Part shown: positions 49,301-57,049 of the stretch, piece by piece
Position numbering within the stretch: the first letter of the stretch is position 1
Layout: every line of letters starts with the position of its first letter
Assembly (NCBI RefSeq): GCF_022354825.1
Contig: NZ_CP031168.1
Location: 5,953,501-6,017,500, forward strand
From: Paenibacillus sp. H1-7
GTDB taxonomy: Bacteria; Bacillota; Bacilli; Paenibacillales; NBRC-103111
DNA: 64,000 bases
Direction of reading: 5' to 3'
The notes under the pieces: model-generated
The model's database searches: none
Told to the model about the DNA's origin: nothing
The model's input: only the letters and a program-made list of their open reading frames with translations
Made by a program: the position numbers and the translations under genes

Positions 49301-50683
49301 TTACATATAGGCTTGCTTCCCTTTCCCGCGGGTACCTGCCAGCGTTAGCTGGCCTCCCCCTTGTACCGGCTCGCGTACACCGTCCAGCTCGGGATTGACA
49401 TAGCGGACGAACCAGGCGTCGAGCTCCGCTTTCAGTTGCGCGCGGCGCTCCGCAGTAACGCCTTCTTCGCTTTCGAGCAGATTGTGCCGTTCCTCCGGAT
49501 CGTTCACCAAATCATACAGCTCATGCGGGCCGTAAGGGTACCGGTGGATGTATTTCCAGTGCTTGCTGCGTATCATGCGGACGGGACCGTATTCGTCGAA
49601 GACGAAGACATGCTCTCGTCCCTCAAACGGCTCCCCGCGAAGTAAGGGAGCAAAGCTGCTGCCAGGCAGATCGATGGCAGGTTCACAGCCGACCCCGAGA
49701 TAGTCAAGCAGCGTCGGCATGAAATCGTACCCGCTTACCATAGCGGGGCAAACCTCTCCTGCGGGAATCGTGCCCGGCTGGCTGAAAATAGCGGGAACCT
49801 TCACCGACGTATCGTACATATTTTGCGGGAACGTGCCGTTGCCTTTGCCCCAGAAGCCGTGATGGCCGCAGTTGAAGCCGTTATCGCCCATGAATACGAT
49901 CAGCGTATTCTCGCGCATCCCTTTTTGCTCCAGCTTGTCGATCAATCGGCCGATTTGCATATCCATCGCCGTCACGGCGGCATAGTAGCCCTTCAAATTT
50001 TCCCGCCAATCGCTGCCCCACGGCGCATCGGGAATCGTCCATGGGTGCGGTTGTTCCTGCGGGCAGGACTCGAAAGCGCAATCGTCATACAGCGCTACGA
50101 TCTCCTCAGGATGGTTCCCGATCCACGGGCTGTGCGGTGCAGTATAATGAACGCTTAAATAAAACGGCTGTTCACCGGTCTGCCGGTCCAAAAATTGCAG
50201 CGCATCGTCCGTTATCACTTCCGTCAAATAGCCCGGTTCCTGCACAGGCTGCCCGTCGCGAATCATCGGTGCATTGTAGTACGGGCTTCCTCCCGATTGA
50301 TGGACATACCAATGGGTAAAGCCCATCTGCGGCGTCATGCTGTCACCGAGATGCCATTTGCCGCTAAGCCCGCAGGTGTAGCCGTTGGCGGCCAAAACTT
50401 CGGTATAGGCGGTTTGCCCCGCCAAATAGGCAATGGCGTCGCTGCCCATGTTGCCTTCGCGAATCCAGTCGTGCACGCCGTGCTGCGACGGGATGCGTCC
50501 CGTCAGAAGCGAGGCTCTGGCGGGAGAACAAACGGGGGACGTACAAAAAAAGTTATCGAAACGGATGCCGGTCGCAGCCAGCCGGTCTATATGGGGTGTT
50601 CGGATTTCGCTGTTGCCTGCGCAGCCCATCGCCCAGGCTCCCTGATCGTCGGAAAGAATGAATAAAACGTTGGTAGGCTTCAT
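49301..50683 (-). CDS. Sulfatase 3 (formylglycine-type, family S1)
   Basis: This 460-residue protein has NVLFILSDDQGAWAMGCAGN, CTSPVCSPARASLLTGRIPS (Cys52, CxPxR), GLSGKWHLGDS and LIVFMGDNGFNCGHHG. It should remove sulfate from a sugar; no signal peptide is visible. It is transcribed divergently from the AraC regulator and closed by its own terminator, so it is probably monocistronic. Its promoter shares motifs with that of sulfatase 2. Confidence 0.93.
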   Translation of the reverse strand: MKPTNVLFILSDDQGAWAMGCAGNSEIRTPHIDRLAATGIRFDNFFCTSPVCSPARASLLTGRIPSQHGVHDWIREGNMGSDAIAYLAGQTAYTEVLAANGYTCGLSGKWHLGDSMTPQMGFTHWYVHQSGGSPYYNAPMIRDGQPVQEPGYLTEVITDDALQFLDRQTGEQPFYLSVHYTAPHSPWIGNHPEEIVALYDDCAFESCPQEQPHPWTIPDAPWGSDWRENLKGYYAAVTAMDMQIGRLIDKLEQKGMRENTLIVFMGDNGFNCGHHGFWGKGNGTFPQNMYDTSVKVPAIFSQPGTIPAGEVCPAMVSGYDFMPTLLDYLGVGCEPAIDLPGSSFAPLLRGEPFEGREHVFVFDEYGPVRMIRSKHWKYIHRYPYGPHELYDLVNDPEERHNLLESEEGVTAERRAQLKAELDAWFVRYVNPELDGVREPVQGGGQLTLAGTRGKGKQAYM

Positions 50684-50731
50684 CGTGTAAGGGTCCCTTC
50701 CTTTTTTGCATAGGGTATGTTGTCTAGCACC

Positions 50732-50797
50732 ACTATAGCGCTATACCCGGGCATGGACAATGACAATATGTCCGATCCGCTTTGCATTTTGTAAGGT
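50732..50797. promoter_or_regulatory. Divergent sulfatase 3/araC control region
   Basis: For sulfatase 3 (minus strand) TTGTCC and TATAGT are 17 bases apart (50732-50760). Upstream, 50757-50797 holds ACAATGAC, a near-palindrome GACAATATGTC and TTTGCATTTTGTAAGGT, as at sulfatase 2. For araC (plus strand) TTGCAT and TATACT are 16 bases apart, with the TTTGCATTTTGTAAGGT motif lying over the -35, which suggests autoregulation. Confidence 0.6.
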
Positions 50798-50858
50798 TGC
50801 TTATATACTAAGCTTATACCGGAAGTATGAATCTCTTAAAAAACGGAGCAACGAGCCC

Positions 50859-51722
50859 ATGCAGGAATATACACAGGAGTTTGCCGAAAATTTATACTTT
50901 ACCCCCGACGAGACCGATCTGTCGCTGGGACTCTGGCTGATGCGGACGGGACGCAATATCGCCAAGCCGAATTACAATGCAGGCCCTAGAACGCTCGGAC
51001 ATTACAGCATGCATTTTATAAGGGCGGGCTCCGTCCTGTTTCAATACGACGATCAGACGATCCGGCTGGAGAAAGGCGATGTGTTCTGCCTCTTCCCCCA
51101 TCTTTCCTATCATTACCGTCCCGCCGATTTCGCCGTCCCGCTGGAAATGACCTGGGTCGGCTTCGCAGGCTCGCAGGCGGCAGGGCTGCTGTCCCTAGTC
51201 GGCATTCATCCCGGCGTCCCTTATGCTACTAGCGTTCTGTCGACGGAAGTGGAATTGACGCTGCAGCATTTTTGGTCGGCTGGAGCGCTCCGCACCGGCA
51301 AGCCCCGGCTGAAGTTCCTCAGTCTGCTGTATCAGCTGTTCGATCAGCTGGACCCGCGCAAAGACAATCACGCGCCGCAGCGGGACACGCAGAAGGAATG
51401 GATCCGCAAGAGTCTTGACTACATGAACACCCATTATTCCGAAAATATCGATGTCAACCATATTGCCAAGCTCGTAGGGATTCATCGGACGTATTTTTCC
51501 AAAGTATTCACCGAGCATCTGGGCATAACGCCGCTGAAATATTTGCTGAAGCTCAAGATGAATAAAGCGATGCAGCTGCTGAAGGAAACGCCGCTTACCG
51601 TGACGGAAATCGCCCTGAGCTTGAGCTATTCGGACACGGCTTCCTTCTCCCGCTCCTTCAGCCTCTACTTTGGGAATCCTCCGACCCATTATCGGAAGCA
51701 GACTTCACCTTCCAAGAAGTGA
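50859..51722 (+). CDS. AraC-family regulator of the sulfatase locus
   Basis: The ATG at 50859 with GGAG ten bases upstream gives 287 residues. The N-terminal half is an AraC cupin-like sensor domain (FIRAGSVLFQYDDQTIRLEKG and DVFCLFPHLSYHYRP). The C-terminal half has two helix-turn-helix motifs (IDVNHIAKLVGIHRTYFSKV, and LTVTEIALSLSYSDTASFSR). It likely senses a sugar and activates the sulfatase promoters, since both carry a shared motif and it is divergently placed. Confidence 0.9.
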   Translation: MQEYTQEFAENLYFTPDETDLSLGLWLMRTGRNIAKPNYNAGPRTLGHYSMHFIRAGSVLFQYDDQTIRLEKGDVFCLFPHLSYHYRPADFAVPLEMTWVGFAGSQAAGLLSLVGIHPGVPYATSVLSTEVELTLQHFWSAGALRTGKPRLKFLSLLYQLFDQLDPRKDNHAPQRDTQKEWIRKSLDYMNTHYSENIDVNHIAKLVGIHRTYFSKVFTEHLGITPLKYLLKLKMNKAMQLLKETPLTVTEIALSLSYSDTASFSRSFSLYFGNPPTHYRKQTSPSKK

Positions 51723-51773
51723 TGACTGGTGACACAGCGATACCGTACCTTCAGGGACTTTTCCTATATGGTG

Positions 51774-51808
51774 AAAAAAAGACGGCAAGCGCTCCTGAGC
51801 GCTTACCG
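51774..51808 (-). terminator. Terminator between araC and the inositol-phosphatase-like gene
   Basis: CGGCAAGCGCTC and GAGCGCTTACCG pair closely (one mismatch), with a T-run on the minus strand (A-run at 51775-51780 on the plus strand). It serves the minus-strand gene and may also stop araC. Confidence 0.8.
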
Positions 51809-51855
51809 TTGTGTTAGGTTGAGCTGAGCATCCTATGCGCAGCCAATGAGATGGA

Positions 51856-52674
51856 TTATAGCGGTGTTTCCACTGCCAGCCCTTCCTGCACCAGCTTCAG
51901 CATCGCTTCCTTGCGGTCAGGCGGGCAAGCGACGATATACGGCTCCGGGTTCATGCCTTCAAAAGGACGGCCCTCGAAGTCCATCACCAGTCCTCCCGCC
52001 TCGCGGACGAGCAGCACGCCGGAATACAGGTCGTCCCCTTCAGAATTGTACAGCACAATGCCGTCAATCTGCCCTTGGGCCAGCATCGCCCATTGCATGG
52101 TAGGAGCCCACAGCCGCAGCAGCCGCTTGCTGCTGCTTTCCAAATGGTGGCGCAAGCCGGAGGCACGCATATCGTGCTGGACCTTATGCCCTTGAATCCA
52201 GCCGATAGTGAGCCGTGAAGGCACCGGTTTCGGCGGGATCGCAAGCAACGTGTCGTTGCATGTCGCCCCTCTGGAGCGGTTCGCCACATACAGCTTGTCC
52301 TGCATCGTATCGTAGATGACGCCCAATACCGGCTCGGATCGATAAATCAGCGTAATCGATACGCCGAATACCGGCAGCCCTATCGCAAAATTGTTCGTAC
52401 CGTCCAGCGGATCGACAAGCCACAGCCAGTCTCCCTCTACTCCGGACCATCCCGACTCCTCGCTGCGGATCTGGTGCTCCGGGAATATCGCGCGAATGCT
52501 GTGCAGGATGATCTGTTCTGCCAACAAATCGGCCTCCGTCAGCAAATCCCCGCTTTCATCCTTCTCCTTCACCGCAATGCCTTGCTGAAACAGATTTCGC
52601 GCCACGGCCCCCGCCGCTTTCGCCGCCTGAACCGCAACTTCTTCAGCCAATAACAAGGTTGATTCCATATGCAA
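51856..52674 (-). CDS. Inositol monophosphatase family protein
   Basis: This 272-residue protein has GDLLTEADLLAE, FPEHQIRSEESGW, WLVDPLDGTNNFAIGLP (metal-binding DPxDGT motif) and a C-terminal DDLYSGVLLVREAGGLVMD block in place of the usual WDxAAG. It is a Mg-dependent phosphatase of the IMPase/FBPase/CysQ group. The substrate may be inositol phosphate, a sugar phosphate or PAP. It may start at TTG (52674), with GGAGG six bases upstream, or at ATG two codons later. It lies 23 bp after the MurA-like gene. Confidence 0.9.
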   Translation of the reverse strand: MHMESTLLLAEEVAVQAAKAAGAVARNLFQQGIAVKEKDESGDLLTEADLLAEQIILHSIRAIFPEHQIRSEESGWSGVEGDWLWLVDPLDGTNNFAIGLPVFGVSITLIYRSEPVLGVIYDTMQDKLYVANRSRGATCNDTLLAIPPKPVPSRLTIGWIQGHKVQHDMRASGLRHHLESSSKRLLRLWAPTMQWAMLAQGQIDGIVLYNSEGDDLYSGVLLVREAGGLVMDFEGRPFEGMNPEPYIVACPPDRKEAMLKLVQEGLAVETPL

Positions 52675-52697
52675 ACGTATCCTCCCTCAACCAAGCA

Positions 52698-54002
52698 TCA
52701 TGATTGCCGCATTTGGTGAAACGTATCCAGCTCTTGCGAGCTGTCGGACAGCTCCGCGTACGAGATGCGCGCTCCGAGAGAGCGGAATAAGCCAATCGGG
52801 TCTTCGTACCCCCGCTCAATATGCTCTACACCGGTAATCGTTGTCGTCCCTTCCGCCGCCAAACCGGCGAGCAGAAGACAAGTGCCCGCCCGTACATCGG
52901 TAGCGTGCACCCAACTGCCGGTGAGCGGCGAACCGCCTTTAATAAAGGCGCTTTCCTTGCGCAGCGACACCTCCGCACCCAACCGTTTCAGCTGTGCAAT
53001 ATGATTGAATCTTTGCGGAAAGACGCGCTCCGTAACGATACTTTTGCCGTGGGCTTGCGTCAGGAGCGCGGTGAGCGGCTGCTGCAAATCCGTAGCGAAG
53101 CCCGGATACATGCCGGTTCTCACCCTTGTCGCACGCAAACGCCCGAAGGAAGCAGCAGTAACGCTTTGATCGCCTATTTCAATGTCTAATCCAATTTCTC
53201 TTAATTTAGATAGGCAGGAGCCCATATGCTCAGGAATGACATTCGTCACGGTGACGCTGCCACCATTCATCCCGGCCGCCATTAGAAAGGAGCCGGCGAT
53301 CAGCCGATCGGGAATGACCGTATACAAGCCGCCTCCCAGATACGGCACACCGTCGATGCGGATTTGATCGGTTCCCGCACCGACAATTTTGGCTCCGAGC
53401 TGGTTGAGGAAGTTAGCCGTATCCACAACCTCCGGGTCCATAGCAGCGTTCATCAGCCTCGTTCTTCCTTTGGCCCGCACGGCGGCCAGCATGAGATTGA
53501 TCGTGGCGCCGGATGTGATCGTATCGAAATAAACGTCCGCCCCGCGAAGCTCCTTCGCCTCGACTACATAATGATCGTTGTGGAACGTAAACTCCGCTCC
53601 CATCGTCCGCAGCCCTTTAATATGCTGATCGATGGGTCTGGATACGAAATCGTCGCCCCCGGGAAACCCTACGGTAACCTTGCCGAATTTGGCCAGCAAT
53701 GCCCCTACGAAATAATAGGAGGACCGGTAGGCTGAAGATTTGCCCGGATCGATGGTGGCGCTATGAATAAACCGGGGGTCGATCCTCATGCTGCCCGAAG
53801 GCTCGCGATCTATGGTTAAGCCGATATCTTTGCCGATTTGGCGAATAAGTCGGAAATCGTTGTTGTTGGGAATCCCTTCCATTGTCACCGCTGCATCCGC
53901 AAGGCAGCAAGCGGCTAACAGCGCCTGGGAGCTGTTTTTGGAGCCTTGAATGGACACCGATCCGTTAAGGGGACCGGACGTTTGTACCTGGATAACCTTC
54001 AC
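52698..54002 (-). CDS. MurA paralogue with Asp in place of the catalytic Cys
   Basis: This UDP-GlcNAc enolpyruvyltransferase-like protein has GSKNSSQALLAA (the K22/N23 pair in standard numbering), AYRSSYYFVG, TGMYPGFATDLQQPL and EHIERGYEDPI. The active-site loop reads FPGGDDFVSRPIDQH where MurA has a Cys after GG. The Cys is therefore Asp, as in enzymes naturally insensitive to fosfomycin. The start is likely the GTG at 54002 (AGTAGGA six bases upstream), which puts Lys22 in register; an ATG at 54020 and a TTG at 54050 are alternatives. The length is 434 residues. Operon partners are the FHA/winged-helix gene and the phosphatase. Confidence 0.85.
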   Translation of the reverse strand: MKVIQVQTSGPLNGSVSIQGSKNSSQALLAACCLADAAVTMEGIPNNNDFRLIRQIGKDIGLTIDREPSGSMRIDPRFIHSATIDPGKSSAYRSSYYFVGALLAKFGKVTVGFPGGDDFVSRPIDQHIKGLRTMGAEFTFHNDHYVVEAKELRGADVYFDTITSGATINLMLAAVRAKGRTRLMNAAMDPEVVDTANFLNQLGAKIVGAGTDQIRIDGVPYLGGGLYTVIPDRLIAGSFLMAAGMNGGSVTVTNVIPEHMGSCLSKLREIGLDIEIGDQSVTAASFGRLRATRVRTGMYPGFATDLQQPLTALLTQAHGKSIVTERVFPQRFNHIAQLKRLGAEVSLRKESAFIKGGSPLTGSWVHATDVRAGTCLLLAGLAAEGTTTITGVEHIERGYEDPIGLFRSLGARISYAELSDSSQELDTFHQMRQS

Positions 54003-54071
54003 CGTCGTTCCTACTTTCATATATGGGATGCGATTCTTGGTCCTTTGCAAAGCAAGCGGCAGCCGCTCCGT

Positions 54072-54758
54072 TCAATCCTTCTCCAGTACATACCCGCTGC
54101 CGCGAACGGCGCTTATGGTGAATGTGTCTTTTCCGTACTTTTTACGGATTCGGTAGATTAATGCGTTTAATTCATCCATGCTGACATCCGGAATACCATC
54201 GGAATCGGACGTCCTTTCCGGCCATACCGTCTTTTTGATCTCTTCAAAAGGAACCAGCTGATTCGCATGATCATGGAGCAGCTTAATCAGACCGTACTCT
54301 TTTTCCGACATCGCGATCCGCTGTCCATCCACCGTGCATTCTCTTTTTTCCCAATTGATCGAGAACCCCAAATCCTGGAAGTTGAATTGCTGGGTTAAAC
54401 TGATCGGCTCGAACTCGAGCGTCTGGTCGGCGAATAGGTAGGAAAAATGGATGACGACCATGCCCTTCGCCAGCTTAATAATATCGAAGGCTTGCAGCGG
54501 ATACGGCTTATGAGGCTCAATAAGCACTCCGTTAATCTCCGTTCCATGCCTGCTGCCCATGTCGTATAAAATGGCTTTCTCCCCTTCTTTGCGAATCATC
54601 AGATGCTTGCGGGAAATAAAAGCATTGGTAAATGCGAGGTCCGGGGTATCGTCGTTGGAAAAACGCCCGACAACCCACTCATTAGGGCCTAAATTAATAC
54701 AGGTGCCTGCGCGATGAGGCTCTCCACGTATGATGTATAGACAAGCGTAAGTTTCCAG
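54072..54758 (-). CDS. FHA-domain winged-helix regulator, apparent CTG start
   Basis: From the CTG at 54758 the protein is 228 residues. Residues about 15-85 form a FHA domain (GRFSNDDTPDLAFTNAFISR, then LYDMGSRHGTEINGVLI). The C-terminus is an OmpR-type winged helix (MSEKEYGLIKLLHDHANQL, then SMDELNALIYRIRKKYG). No ATG, GTG or TTG lies in frame upstream, and an ATG at 54599 would cut the FHA domain. A strong GGAGGG (54766-54771) is exactly seven bases before CTG. It may sense phosphothreonine and control the murA-like operon, which starts 69 bp downstream. Confidence 0.75.
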   Translation of the reverse strand: METYACLYIIRGEPHRAGTCINLGPNEWVVGRFSNDDTPDLAFTNAFISRKHLMIRKEGEKAILYDMGSRHGTEINGVLIEPHKPYPLQAFDIIKLAKGMVVIHFSYLFADQTLEFEPISLTQQFNFQDLGFSINWEKRECTVDGQRIAMSEKEYGLIKLLHDHANQLVPFEEIKKTVWPERTSDSDGIPDVSMDELNALIYRIRKKYGKDTFTISAVRGSGYVLEKD

Positions 54759-54973
54759 CTGAGTTCCCTCCGTTTTGTCTTCCTTGAAACGCTGTTGTAT
54801 TGCATTGGTAAAGTATAAGTAAAGTTATGTACCCTTTCTATTTTACCTCATTTGAGCCGTTTTTGATAATGCCCCTTCACTAACAGATCAGTAACAACTG
54901 ACTGACGCGAGTTAGGCAGCTCTAATGTAAGTAAGCAATCCAGTGACAATAGTCAGCAAAAGAGACATAGTGA

Positions 54974-54996
54974 TGGAAACGCTTCAACGGTATAAT
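54974..54996 (+). promoter_or_regulatory. cre-like site next to a -10 element of the polysaccharide lyase
   Basis: TGGAAACGCTTCAA (54974-54987) resembles a CcpA site, with some mismatches. TATAAT follows at 54991-54996, and the -35 is weak. The site would lie between -35 and -10, a position that fits repression by sugars. Confidence 0.4.
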
Positions 54997-55040
54997 CAAA
55001 TCGTTATCATATCAGGTTCCGGGAACGGGAGGATCCAGCC

Positions 55041-55895
55041 ATGCTTAAACAAGCCAAAAAATCATTAAGCATCATGACTTTAATCGGATTAGTAAGCGCT
55101 TGCAATTCAGTTGCGTCGGCAGCACCCAACCGCTACATCGACGCCGAAAGCGCAAGCATCAACAGCACCACCTTGACATTGACGGACAACGGGAAAAATT
55201 ACGTGCATATCAAAAAAGGCGAATTCGTCACTCCGTGGATTAGCCCGAGCCAGTACTATAGAGGAACGCATGCGATCGGGTTCGAGATGAATCCGACCTC
55301 GGGTACGGCACCTGACGGCCAGTCGATGGACAAGAGCAATTACCGGGTCATTGCCGGGAACGAGGCGGACGCGCTTGGATTTTTGCAAGACAAATATACG
55401 GGATTTGCTGTCAAGCTGGAGAGCAATTTCGATTTGCCCGAAAAGCCGGTGCAGTTGTTCCAATGGTGGCAAGGCAGCCCGTTCTCGCCGCCTCTCGAAC
55501 TGAGAGTGAAGCCGAATTCAACCGACTATGAGTTCGTCTATCGCAACGATACAACGGGCAGAGGACCGACCGCAGCTAAGGTACTGTATACCGGGACCAT
55601 GACCAAAGGCGAGTGGCTCACCTTCGTCGTCTACACCCGCATGAGCACAACGTCAGACACAGAAACCGGCAAGATCAAAATTTGGGTGAACGGCACGCTC
55701 GTCAAAGACTGGGACGGGGATGTCGGCTATGATTCCACGGTCGATTATTACTATAAGGACGCGTATTACCGCTCCAATCCGAAGTTCGATATCTTCTTCG
55801 GGCTGTACCGCGATAGACAGATGAAGCACCATAAGGCCATGTTCGATCAAATCAAGTTCGGCACAAGCTATGCCGACGTCGATCCGGATCAATAA
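55041..55895 (+). CDS. Secreted polysaccharide lyase (heparin-lyase-I-like fold)
   Basis: The 284-residue protein has an N-terminal export signal (LIGLVSACNSVASAA). Either a lipobox (VSAC) or an SPase I site (ASA) could be used. The body resembles the jelly-roll polysaccharide lyase family (PF14099): GTHAIGFEMNPTSGTAPDGQ, LPEKPVQLFQWWQGSPF, LELRVKPNSTDYEFVYRND, and a C-terminal YRSNPKFDIFFGLYR segment. It would cleave a uronic-acid glycan outside the cell. The locus of sulfatases and the GH123-like enzyme is about 3.3 kb away. The SD GGGAGGA precedes the ATG. Confidence 0.72.
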   Translation: MLKQAKKSLSIMTLIGLVSACNSVASAAPNRYIDAESASINSTTLTLTDNGKNYVHIKKGEFVTPWISPSQYYRGTHAIGFEMNPTSGTAPDGQSMDKSNYRVIAGNEADALGFLQDKYTGFAVKLESNFDLPEKPVQLFQWWQGSPFSPPLELRVKPNSTDYEFVYRNDTTGRGPTAAKVLYTGTMTKGEWLTFVVYTRMSTTSDTETGKIKIWVNGTLVKDWDGDVGYDSTVDYYYKDAYYRSNPKFDIFFGLYRDRQMKHHKAMFDQIKFGTSYADVDPDQ

Positions 55896-55960
55896 GTCAT
55901 GCTAATTAGCCATTCCTAAAAGTGCTTCGCTTTGGCTTCGATTTATGGAAAGGAAATAGC

Positions 55961-56007
55961 AAAAAAGCCCCCATCGCCCGTTATCAGGCGGAAAGGAGGC
56001 TTTTTTT
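55961..56007. terminator. Bidirectional terminator between the lyase and an aldo/keto reductase
   Basis: GCCCCC and GGAGGC pair, with an inner GCC/GGC stem, and are flanked by an A-run on the left and a T-run on the right. It can end transcripts from both convergent genes. Confidence 0.75.
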
Positions 56008-56076
56008 ATAAGATCGTCAGCGCAGCTTGCAATCGCATGCGTCGTTGATCGTCCGATGGCTGGAGCGGACCAAGAT

Positions 56077-56955
56077 TTACGCGATGGAAGTCGGCGAACC
56101 GAAGGGCGAGCTGTATCCGCTAATCGCACTCAGTATCCGCGTCGCTTCCTCATCGCTCATTCCCCCGAACCGTTCTACCGCATCGACAATGCGAGGGAAC
56201 AAATGGATATCCCCGGCGCTGGCGAATCCGGAAATACCCGGGAACGACAAGACGAAATGAACACAGGCGTCAATAATGTCCTGACTGTCAAACGGCTCAT
56301 ACCAGGTTGCGTACGAGCGATGCTGCTGCTCGCCCCACGGACCTTTGGCAATCGCCTTGATAACTCTTACTGCCGTTTGATGCCGCCCCGCCTCTTCCAC
56401 AAGCTCGTCAAACGGCTGACGGTACTCAGGCAGCGAGTACAAATAATAATTGAGCGGCAGCAGCACCGTGTCAAACGGAAACCGCCGCAGCGCCTCCAAA
56501 TGGGTTACCGGGGCAAGATGGCCGTGACCGGTTATGCCGATCGCTTTGACAATACCTTCCTCCTTCGCCTCCAGCAGCGCTTCGAGCGCGCCTCCCTTCG
56601 CCGTGCATTTATCCAGCTCCTCGATCGTTCCGACGGCATGCAGCTGGATTAGATCGACACTATCGGTCTGGAGCCGTTCCAGCGAGCGGTGAATTTGCGC
56701 TTTGGCCTGCTCCCTCGACCGTTCGCCGGTTTTGGTCGCCAAAAAAATGTCATTGCGGATTCGCGGCATCCACGGACCCATTCTGACTTCCGCCTCGCCG
56801 TAGCTTGCCGCCGTATCGAAATGATTCACGCCATGCTGTAAGGCGTACGAAATCGAAGCGTCGGCCTCCTCCTGGCTAACGGAGCCGAGACTTGCGGCAC
56901 CGAACATGACGACTGAGCTTAGATGTCCCAAACGACCTACTTGACGTTGCAGCAT
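56077..56955 (-). CDS. Aldo/keto reductase 1
   Basis: This 292-residue AKR begins with [20 protein letters not shown] and has [17 protein letters not shown] (active-site Asp and Tyr), LATKTGERS (Lys) and [13 protein letters not shown] (His). It reduces a carbonyl using NADPH; the substrate is unknown. It is 94 bp downstream of the ribosomal-protection-type GTPase on the same strand, and is followed by the bidirectional terminator. Confidence 0.87.
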   Translation of the reverse strand: MLQRQVGRLGHLSSVVMFGAASLGSVSQEEADASISYALQHGVNHFDTAASYGEAEVRMGPWMPRIRNDIFLATKTGERSREQAKAQIHRSLERLQTDSVDLIQLHAVGTIEELDKCTAKGGALEALLEAKEEGIVKAIGITGHGHLAPVTHLEALRRFPFDTVLLPLNYYLYSLPEYRQPFDELVEEAGRHQTAVRVIKAIAKGPWGEQQHRSYATWYEPFDSQDIIDACVHFVLSFPGISGFASAGDIHLFPRIVDAVERFGGMSDEEATRILSAISGYSSPFGSPTSIA

Positions 56956-57049
56956 AATAGGTAGCCTCCTTAAGTTCGATTCAATTTTTTTTGCGGAATG
57001 CAGAAAGGTCTTTGTTCATTGAGAGCGATCACTACGATCTCTATGATCA

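Noticed and set aside
54600-54758. Treating the FHA protein as starting at ATG 54599
   Set aside because: The upstream in-frame sequence encodes the start of the FHA domain and has a strong SD before CTG, so the shorter start is unlikely.
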